NCBI GenBank assembly: GCA_019614645.1
Contig: JABWDB010000034.1
Span: 3,348,001-3,412,000, forward strand
DNA length: 64,000 nt
Direction of reading: 5' to 3'
Origin: Stratiolaelaps scimitus
Taxonomy: Eukaryota; Arthropoda; Arachnida; Mesostigmata; Laelapidae
The translations under genes were made by a program, and so were the position numbers. Each line of letters starts with the position of its first letter. Position 1 is the stretch's first letter. Under the pieces are notes generated by a model. It did not search any database, was not told the DNA's origin, and saw nothing but the letters and a program-made list of their open reading frames with translations. Below, piece by piece: positions 55,501-64,000 of the stretch.

Positions 55501-55980
55501 CACAGAACAGCCACATACGAACTGTCTGTGACCAGAGATAAATCGGCCCCCGAACCGAGCGAAGCAAAGGGAGCGAGAGAGAGAGATGTCGGAGTGATAA
55601 AGGCAACGGGAGTTGGAGGTAGTCCGAACGATCCAGCAGGAAAGCTGGACAGAATTTACGACGTCCACGGCAGCGCAGATTGGCGGCCCACCCACGATAG
55701 CTACTCCAGCGTAGAAACTCGCACCGGTCGACCGGTCGGACGAACCTAGCAGAGCTCTGACGCCCTGTTGGAAACCGAGTGGTTACCTCGGCCCCTCGAT
55801 GCTGCTGGTCCTACTCCTCGAAACGCTGCTCAGGACAATAACAGGACGAAACGGAGGAAAGCTAGGGAAACCAACAGCGACTGCGCCTACGGCAGGACTA
55901 TAGCCATTGTGCTTATAGAATCCTGTTTCGACAACGGGAACTTTACAGATATATGGCCACAATACATATTGCGATGTTGA
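55501..55980 (+). pseudogene. Interrupted 159-codon frame, unknown
   Basis: One plus-strand phase stays open from 55501 to 55980 except for a single TAG at 55747-55749. The translation before it includes IKATGVGGSPNDPAGKLDRI and that after it LETEWLPRPLDAAGPTPRNA. The whole is hydrophilic and balanced. It could be a decayed gene or retroelement fragment, two exons, or chance. I recognise no family. Confidence 0.25.
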
Positions 55981-56980
55981 GTCAAGGGTAGCTCTATTGC
56001 AGATCGTTGCCGTTGCGGATGTCGAAGATTGTCGGGGGGAGTTGAGCGGAATTCGGTATTGTGTTTTCAGAGAATCATTCTGAATATCACTATACGGAAG
56101 CGGAGCGATATAAAGCTTCGGCTGGGTTCGCTTTTGGCTGAGCTTATGTTATTGGGCAGTGGTGGAGTACCTGAATCCCGATTTGATGATTTGCTGTAGA
56201 AATCCTGTGTGTTAGAGCAGGCCCCACTATACTTGGGAGCCAGTGGAGTCCAGCCCATTTAGCTAGCTAAACGAAACACCTAAATACAGAAGATGATTAT
56301 ACGCTGCTAGATTCGGTTGTGACGCTTCGCTTATATGTGGAACGGGACGACGCCCGGCGGCGAGGAGAATTCGGGCTACGGTGTTCATATTTCGTAGTGA
56401 TTCAAAGGAGACTGTACCGCAGAAACGGACCCCTCAGCGCATTTGTCTTTATTTTCTTCCTTTCGACAGCTGATTGCTACAATTGCCTTAGAGGCCTGAA
56501 TGTGTGCTTGCGCATGAGCGGTGTCATATCCCATCAAAATAGGTAACAGGCTCTGCGTAGCCAGTAAGTCCATAAAGGGTATTATAACCTGGGGTTGTTT
56601 TTCTTTCCACCGAGGGTAGCAGAGACACGATCGATTCGAACACGCATTTTCGTGCATCTTTTTCCATATTATGCTTTCCTAGACGTACTTCTTTAGCGGT
56701 CGGCGCGGTGGCTTCGACGACTACGCAGAACACAATAATACAACACGTTCTTATCAAGCTCCGGGCTGCACATTCGCCATTTCGAGTATCACTCGCAGGC
56801 AGTAGACGTATGCGGTGGTCTTCTGCATATCTACCTGCTGCTACGAAATCCACACATTAGTTTGACCTTGTCATCGGCCCACGACATTTCCCCACCTCCG
56901 ACTCCCGTAGTCAACGAGCTGTCGATAGCGCCAACCAACGTCATATCTCGGCCTGTTCCTCTTCCTGGTGTGTCTTCTCT
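55981..56980. other. Unassigned stretch
   Basis: I see only short overlapping frames without motifs. Confidence 0.4.
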
Positions 56981-56984
56981 AACT

Positions 56985-57004
56985 ATCTCTCTCTCTCTCT
57001 CTCC
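56985..57004. repeat. CT microsatellite
   Basis: A CT run of about 10 units at the start of a GC-richer island (to about 57900). A minus-strand frame at 57133-57420 reads GDGKIDAMGDRGYRPLSDAN near its end, but splice support is poor. Confidence 0.85.
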
Positions 57005-57999
57005 TCGGTCTTTTGTCCATTCAGCTCACCCGCTTTTCAGGGCAAGCGATGGTTTCTCCAATTCCAGCCACTCTGTATCCAATCCAATACTCGACTGAGA
57101 TTCTGATGGGCGAGCACCAAGTGTGAGGTGCGCTAGACGCACTGTAAGCCGCCGCCAATGTGGGCGACGTCTACATTGGCGTCTGACAATGGCCGATAAC
57201 CGCGATCGCCCATAGCGTCGATCTTCCCGTCTCCAGTGTTCGCCATCCGTTCGCCAGTTAGCTCTATATTAGTCTGCTGCGCCCGACCGCGCCTCAGGCG
57301 CCTGCAGGCTAATGGACTACAGATTCCTTCCCCTCTCGCCAGGCTGGGCCGATCCTTGTGAGCCACGGCTTCAGAGGAGCGTCCCACTTGAAACGTCCCC
57401 CCGGTGTTGCTTGCTATCATTCCTTCTATATAAATGGAACAAAGAGAGAAGCAGTCTAAAGATTGAAGGCCCTTTAAATGGAAGCTAATGGAGCTGGCTG
57501 AGAGACGGTCGGATCGTGAAGTAACGCCAAATCATGGTGGATTTTCCCCTCTGGCCCCGCCGGACGAAGGCGTCCTGGTCACTCGGTGGTCGTGCTGCTG
57601 CGACTACCACTACTACTTCTATTGGGCTGTCGACCATGGACGGTTGGCCAGTTGGTGTAGCTCTTCCTACTTGGATACTCGATGTAGAATCGAGAATGTC
57701 GTTGTCATTCCCGGCCCAGTGTCGTTCTCTTCACAGTGTCCGTATTTTATGTGCCCACTACGTTGAGCTCGGTTCGGGCTACAAGAGCCCCCCTCCCGCC
57801 TCCCGCCCCCCCAACCGGCTCTGGCCATGGCCAAAATGACCTTCAAACAAAGACTACACTCACGGAGGTCGTTGGCCGGCACGGCTCGTCGGACCTTACC
57901 GGAAAAACCTTGATCTTCGTAGCTTCTCAGCCATTTGTCTGGCCTATTGCGGCACACTCTGGAAATGAAGAACCGTGTCACATGACGATAATAGGAATC

Positions 58000-58960
58000 T
58001 GCTGTACGATCAGCGGTAGCGGTATTTTAATATAGAGTACACTGCCGGTAGCGAGGAGAGTTTGTAATTATTTCCGTTGACTTCAACGCATACGGTTATA
58101 AATCAGGCTCATAGAAGGAAATATGGGCTCAATCATAGTCTCGCGACACGCCTTTCTCCCATTGCAGAAACAGAGAAACCAGTTGTTGGACTTAAAAAAC
58201 ATCGGGTCGTATATTGGACTGACAGCATTCTAACTCAAAGCCTATACCTACAACTGTCGGCATCTATATATCTTCTGCGTTATTTCATATTATAATCAGA
58301 CGTGTCTAAGAAGTAAACTGTCACGCTACCGCGATTAGTAACTACTAATTACCAAGCCTTAAGAATAACGGATTTGTTCATCTTATTTGCTCACCATCAT
58401 TTTTGTGCGTGTATGCACCACAGTATATAGAGCTTGATTTATGTCAACGGAGACTTGCTTTGTATAGCCTAAAGTATATGTACATTAGCAGATAAGCACA
58501 GGCTTTAGCAGGTTTTTTTCTTCGCATTCGCATCGTCAATGAAAGGCGAAGTTATGATTACAGTTACACTACCTCGTTCTACTCCTGTAATGTCCTCCAC
58601 ACTTTTATATCTATATAGATATATAAATATATATATGTATATATTTATCACAAGGTCAGCATGCAACATCCACAGGTATGGCTGTTACCTGTTAGCGCCA
58701 ACGGCCTACGATGTCAGGACAACATCGTCTACGTAGAAAATAGATCGCTATCCTGCTTGCGAATGATGCAAGACCAACGGCAGAACAGCTCACGGGGTGA
58801 AAGCCGAGATCTGCTTTCCTCCTGGCCGGGATGCACAGCGCGCACACATTATTCGCCAGCCTGTAAAGGAATATACGATGCCACGTTGAGCCTTTCGAGT
58901 CGGTAGAAGAGGACGCAGCTCTCCTACGAGGAGGCGAAAATAGAAAATTCGACGCCGGCG
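58000..58960. other. Unassigned stretch with TA patch
   Basis: AT-rich, with an imperfect TA tract at about 58605-58648. I see no gene. Confidence 0.4.
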
Positions 58961-58973
58961 GGAGATGGCGGGT

Positions 58974-58989
58974 GCGCGCGCGCGCGCGC
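58974..58989. repeat. GC dinucleotide run (Z-DNA type)
   Basis: Eight perfect GC units. Alternating CG of this length readily adopts Z-DNA under supercoiling. It lies about 40 bases from the candidate splice donor at 59025-59030, inside what would be the intron. Confidence 0.9.
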
Positions 58990-59030
58990 CACCGTTGAAC
59001 TGGCAGACGCCCGCGGTGGGGGGGCCTTAC

Positions 59031-59117
59031 GTTTCGGACTACTTTTTCTTCTGGCGGCTGTGGCGGGGTGCCGGCATTCTCGTCGTAATCGAAATAGCGA
59101 TCCACCCACTTTAGGTG
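59031..59117 (-). CDS. Exon-like segment of 29 codons, unknown product
   Basis: On the minus strand an AG (59118-59119) and a GTAAGG donor (59025-59030) bracket 29 codons, phase 0 at both ends. The peptide HLKWVDRYFDYDENAGTPPQ, then PPEEKVVRN, is unusually natural, with aromatic/acidic then Pro-rich character. The acceptor lacks a strong pyrimidine tract. No family can be named from so short a piece. A GC-rich setting with a GC run follows in the would-be intron. Confidence 0.33.
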
Positions 59118-59654
59118 CTGCTATGCAGACGCCGCTTGCATGGACCAGAGGACCTGGTGGATAGTCTCGGGCCAGACAGTTCCTAGCCAGCCAGCCGAGT
59201 GAGCCAGTAAGCCGGTCAGATAAAGGCGAAAAAAACGAGGGCCATACGAGATGGGTTTTCGGACGTATGGCATCTTTTCTCTGCGCTTCTGTCTAAAAGC
59301 AATTTTACCTGTGCTGTGCAATAAGCATGCAAACTGGCTGGTTATTCGCGCGTTCGGTCTGAACACGCATCCACGGTCCGGAGGTTTGGCAAGCGGGAAC
59401 GCAGGAGAGGAGAAAGATCAGGATGACACTTGGGGAAAAATAAGGACAACGGATAAATTGTGAGATGCTATTTATTATATTTGTTAGGGCTAGAGAAAAC
59501 AACAGCGTATCTATGTAACCTACGTGTACCATGTGAACATGGGTGCGTTTTCCTACGGATATGTGTTAAGGAATGGGATGAGTATTTTAGATGAGGTGCG
59601 TCGACGAAACCGGTAGGGAATGACGTACTGTGGCTATGAACAAATACATATACA

Positions 59655-59672
59655 TATATATATATATATATA
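59655..59672. repeat. TA microsatellite
   Basis: A TA run of 9 units. Confidence 0.9.
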
Positions 59673-59764
59673 AATTGAACCTCTGTAACTGGTATGGTAC
59701 TAATTTTGCAGTACATTTTCAGACCAACATTCTTATTGTCTAGTTATTTCGTTATATGGATCAA

Positions 59765-59850
59765 ACCAGCATCGAGATTCCGGCCACAGGTCGATTCGCT
59801 TTGAGAGCAACCGCTCTACTGAATTTAACTGATAGGCAACGATCCAAATT
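59765..59850 (-). mobile_element. Decayed tRNA-like head
   Basis: On the minus strand, CAGTTAAATTCAGTAGAGCGG resembles a tRNA A box region. GTGGCCGGAATCTC, about 30 bases on, resembles a B box with changes. The stems do not close, so this is probably a decayed tRNA-derived SINE. Confidence 0.35.
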
Positions 59851-60810
59851 TTAATCAGTTATCCAGGCCAAAGGAATGAGATATCGTCCTAAAACCTGAT
59901 CATTCTAAAATTTACAGCCAGCTGCTGACTTGGGCTAGTCGCGGAATCAGACTCTCCTGCATCGCCACAAAGGAGCAAGCCACCCAAGACGTTGTGTGGA
60001 ATCGATTCGGGATTCTGAAAAGGTTAACCGGTACCACTGTTCGCCGCCACTATCCATCCTGTACCATGATATCGGTTCCAGGAAGATGTCAAGTAAACGA
60101 CCGATGCGCATTTTGACTTGGTGGGAATGCACGCATAGCAGGTTAGGACGAAGTGGGTCATTCTAGGTACAGATGTATAAAATCAAAGCGTAACCCTTTG
60201 AAAATGAACGTCAAACGATATCACCTTTTCTAGCACCGATACAAACATGCTTTGTGCGGTTAGACATTATGCTTATAATTCATAATAATATTCTAAGCTT
60301 TCTGCATCGATATCTAAGACAGCAAGCGATAAATATTGACCATTGCAAAATGAAGGGTCACTACGATTACTGCGTTAGTCTTGAATGACGTCTCAGCGTT
60401 AGCCTTGAAAGCGATTCCATCTAAGTCTATAAGCATCAGGCATACGAGTAATTCATAACATGTACAGCTGAAGCAGAAAGTTGTTCTTTCCGTTGAGCTA
60501 ACACGAACGGCCGGCGAATTTGAATAGCAGCATTGGGAGCTGTATGCGAACACTAATATTAATAAGAGGATTAGGACATATTCGACTATCACTGGCCGCC
60601 GCCTGCGTACGGCCGAGTTTGAGTTCCAGAGCGCTATCAGCACTGTAGACAAATTCGATTGTAATATTTCCAAGTCGAGGTTGGAGTGATTCCCATATCA
60701 CGTTGCAATGCAGCTAGTTGAGCGGACAGCTGTTAGCAACAACGCCCGATTGTACCATCCTATGCTGCTTTTATGGTGGACCTGATTAGCTTACTAGTGC
60801 TTTAATAAAG
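59851..60810. other. Unassigned stretch
   Basis: I see only short, motif-free frames and no matched repeat. Confidence 0.45.
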
Positions 60811-60812
60811 GA

Positions 60813-60815
<3 letters not shown>

Positions 60816-60867
<52 letters not shown>
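60816..60867. repeat. Longest TA microsatellite
   Basis: An uninterrupted TA/AT run of about 26 units, the longest in the window. Confidence 0.97.
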
Positions 60868-60869
<2 letters not shown>

Positions 60870-61066
60870 GAGCAACGACATGCGTGGCAGCTCAGTGTAA
60901 CCTATATAACTCGCCGTCCAGCTGGGCCGATTGACCCCGCAAGTATCCGGAGCAGTGGAACAGTTGGCAATGATCAAACGATGCACGGATGAAACCGTGT
61001 ACCCCATCGCCTATCGGGGCACTCGGATCGGATACTCGGAGTTCGATTTATGCCATTCTTTCTCCC

Positions 61067-61082
61067 GGGGGGGGGGGGGGGG
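61067..61082. repeat. Poly-G tract
   Basis: A run of about 16 G residues. Confidence 0.9.
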
Positions 61083-62300
61083 TGTTTGAGAGAGCATGTG
61101 CAAGTCACTTTGAAAGACGGTGGCAGAAAGCTCTGACTTATCATATATGTATCGACAATACACATTTGATAATCGGAGACCTCGAATAACGAGCTACGAA
61201 CGATGACTCCTTAGGGAGGAGTCAGAGGAGTCAGCAACTCCTTAACTCCTTGCCTGTTACTAAAACAGTGGCTATGCATCTTAACGCTGCCTTTCGTTGA
61301 TTTGAGGTCGTGTATTCTCTCCTTCACGTGTCTTGTCTGTTGCTTTTTGTTGATTGCTCTATTGCAGCAAGATGTATAGCTCTTGACTTGTGAAGTGTAT
61401 TATGGCATTACTATTGCTTTGACTGTAGGGATATTTACATCTTGAAATATTGGAAGAGAACGTGTCGATGGAACGTATGCACGAGCATCGCTTGTGGACT
61501 ACTGGACCCCTGGACAGTTTGGAACTGCCTTAATATCAGAGGCCCATTTGAAACCGCACCTATACATTTATTTAGGACACGTTTTTATCAATAGACACTT
61601 AATATTCACACACGGTAGGTTCATTTGTTTAAAAACGAGCAGATGATTTACTCAAGAGTTAGCACGGTAGCTCTAGACTAAAACGGAGCTCCACAAGGAA
61701 ACGCGTCGGGCACACAAAAAGGACTATTATAAATATAATAGACAATAAAGCAGCATCAACGCTTGTGACATGATTTGCGCCTGTTTGGGGGCAAGACAAA
61801 CCTGCAATCGTCGATCTGAGCCTAATGATATAGTCATTCTTCCGTTGGACAAAGGTTGAAGGCGGACAACAAATGCGATCACGGTGGCCAGGAATTGTTT
61901 GTAAATGTCATCTAATGAATGTATTCCTACGAGGTTCTTCGACCAAGAATAGCTCTACCCTTACCTTTTCTTTTATGAAAAGGAAAGAGTGGTATACGGT
62001 GGTGGGTTCTATTCGACTTCCTAACTAGCAAACAACTTAGCGATATTGCCTGTGGAACACTAGGCACGTCAGTGAAACAGACGTATCGATCACGGGGGCA
62101 CATTTTATTTCGCTAGCTATCATTAGCAAAAATCACTGCCTTTTTATCAGAGGACGTAAGACTTCCTTTCGGCATCCCAGAATGAGTGGCTGGAAATTAG
62201 GCACTCGGATACCTTGTGACTGTGATGGTGGCCGAGCTAGTAAAAATAGGCTTTTCATTATAGAACGACAAACGATGAGCGAAAACGAGGGAGGGCACCG
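61083..62300. other. Unassigned AT-richer spacer
   Basis: Clustered ACTCCTT/AGGAGTC words near 61206-61252 can form small hairpins. I see no gene. Confidence 0.4.
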
Positions 62301-63620
62301 CTCTCGGTGTTCACGTGGCCGAGTAGCGTCTTTAATACGTGGCCAGTAAGTAGGATAGGATTACATGTAGCCGACGCGCCAATAGTTACTGCCTCTTCCC
62401 ATCGATCCACTCCTTATCTATGGGTGTATCCCTCGAAAGATGTGTGTCGGTGTGACTGTGCCCCGGGATGTCTTGTCACTTTCCTTCTTGCCCAGATCAT
62501 ATCTGTCTTTGAATTTCTGTCTGGCCGTTGCGGGTCCTAGGGGATATGATTATATCTAAGAGGAACTCCTTCGCGTCGCCAACGCCGCCTGTCTCAAGCG
62601 CGCTCTGGATACTCCGAGGCGGCTGCCTCTGTAGGGATCTGTGCTCGTGTGCGAACAGAGACACAGTTCGCTCTACTCTACGCCCATTGCAGCGTTTCTG
62701 GCCGGGCTCGATAGTTCGTTGACTACAGTTCTGGAACTTCTCGCGCCCCTTCGTCGGCCGACTCTGCGGCGACTGCTGCTGCTGCCGCGACTCAACAGTG
62801 GACGATCCAGGAGGGAAGTTACAGCCGCAGGCTTTGTATCCTCCTGCTATACTCTACTGCGCAGCAGACACTCGGCTGACTGACACTCGGCACCGAGACA
62901 GAAGCGGGCTCTGACTAGACGGACAACACCCACCGTCACTGCGCCACCCATAGCAGCGCTATAGCGGCGGCCCCTTGTCGATGGACTCAAGGGCTGCCAG
63001 CGTAATTGCCCTCGGGCGGCAGCGCGTAGCCTGGCATTAGTATCCCTCCCTGCACACCATGGCCACAGCGCTAGGTCTGGCCTCGTTCACCGCCCAACGC
63101 CGGTTCCTTCCCCGAGCTCTCTATTGGCTCTTACGTATCGAAGCAGAAGAAACCTTGGCCCCAGCGAACAAGCGGACCGTCTTAATCCAGATCTTACCCG
63201 TTGTGTCCCCGACTCTTCCCAAGCCGAGTAATCGACACACTGGACTCGGCGGTGACGGCGGCTGCGCTTCAGCAGTAGCAGCAGCAGCAGCGACACTAGC
63301 AGAGTCCTCTGGGACTGCAAATCAGCCAAGCAGAGAGAGACCAAGGGGAGGCCCTTCCTAGCCAAACAGTAAGCCTTGTATAGGGTACAGCAAGCGGGTG
63401 TGGTTGAGCACGGCGGACTAGCGACGAGCAGGGATTGTTGGGCGAGACGTCTGTAGTAGGTAGCTGTACAAGTACCAAACGGGAACCGGTCGGCACCGAG
63501 ACCCCAGAGTCGCTCGTCCGCAGACAGGGACACGGCAGGGGAAGGAAGAAATTGACCTGCGTATCGTTATGGGATATGGTTATATCAAGTAGAAAAGAAT
63601 CTACCGAAGCTATAGGGCGT
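62300..63620. promoter_or_regulatory. GC-rich island
   Basis: CG-rich, with several overlapping frames. One begins at an ATG in a strong start context (CACACCATGGCC at 63059) and stays open 100 codons to a TAG at 63359-63361, but its translation has no domain. The minus strand is open for 148 codons (63087-63533). A promoter or exon island is plausible from composition only. Confidence 0.33.
63273..63368 (+). CDS. Exon-like segment, unknown product
   Basis: An acceptor GCTGCGCTTCAG (ending 63272) and a good donor GTAAGC (63369-63374) bracket 31 codons. They begin with a Ser run encoded by AGC repeats and continue DTSRVLWDCKSAKQRETKGR. It is in a different phase from the longer ATG frame at 63059-63361, so at most one is right. 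Confidence 0.3.
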
Positions 63621-64000
63621 TGATGGGTCTGACTGAAGGAAGAGTATTGCTGTTCATCAATACTACTTGCATTTCATCTCTTATCTCTTGACTAGCTATC
63701 GCAGTATCTGGTAAGCACCTACCTGCCAGGTCCTCCGTTGTTTTGGCTCCCCGTTTTCGCAGGATATTTGCCTCCGTGGCTTTGAAGATTAAATACCAAA
63801 GTTTATCATCATTGCCATCATCCTCATCATGAGAGGTACCATTATCCGCACGCCATGGGTGAGGCGTACAACCGCGCTCAAATAAGCAAGACAACCAATG
63901 TAACCATGTATTCTGCAGCTGCTCTCTCTCTTCGTCTTATGTCCGAATGGAGAAGGGAGTGAGTCCCAGTTGTGGATGGATGTTCGTATCTGGTGGCGTG
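63621..64000. other. Unassigned stretch at the window end
   Basis: A 95-codon minus frame (63610-63894) has no recognisable motif. I see nothing else. Confidence 0.4.

Noticed and set aside
1..64000. CRISPR array, phage, plasmid or bacterial operon
   Set aside because: No regularly spaced direct repeats, no cas-like genes and no dense same-strand coding; the repeats present are microsatellites and retroelements.

Overview
This window looks like nuclear DNA from an animal with a repeat-rich genome. There are no bacterial-style operons. No reading frame continues for more than about 180 codons, and most of the sequence is AT microsatellite, GA/CT tract and degraded transposon. A parasitic flatworm (tapeworm or fluke) is my best guess. 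It rests on remembered resemblance of the retroelement fragments to CsRn1-like Ty3/gypsy elements and to flatworm-type non-LTR elements, and I could not run a search. I recognise no complete host gene, rRNA gene, functional tRNA gene or CRISPR array.

Mobile DNA is the best-supported content. Pieces of non-LTR retrotransposons include a reverse transcriptase on the minus strand near 10.6-11.1 kb and an endonuclease on the plus strand near 26.2 kb. At least seven short fossils of Ty3/gypsy-type elements (gag, RT, RNase H, integrase) are scattered with mixed orientation at about 11.5, 17.3, 24.6, 25.3, 36, 37.8, 45.9 and 54.5 kb. All carry stops or frameshifts and all look dead. Several families of tRNA-headed SINEs occur. 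One copy (4919-5177) is full length with a perfect 16-bp target-site duplication; a 5'-truncated relative (47774-47887) has a 12-bp duplication.

Layout. 0.0-5.2 kb: SINEs, TA tracts and one exon-like segment. 5.2-14 kb: mostly unique AT-richer DNA with SINEs, a LINE fossil and one exon-like segment. 14-25.4 kb: SINEs and gypsy fossils. 25.4-34.3 kb: the most gene-like zone, with several GC-rich islands carrying CT/GA runs and GGC repeats, and five plus-strand exon-like segments with plausible splice signals. 34.3-44 kb: gypsy fossils and a SINE. 44-54 kb: three plus-strand exon-like segments in GC-rich islands. 54-64 kb: AT-rich spacer, then GC-rich islands near 57-59 and 62.3-63.6 kb with one exon-like segment on each strand.

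The exon-like calls rest only on open frame plus splice-site motifs and are individually uncertain. One such candidate (10561-10652) turned out to be antisense to a LINE and was rejected. If they are real, the plus-strand segments between 26 and 31 kb could belong to one gene, but nothing here proves they are joined.
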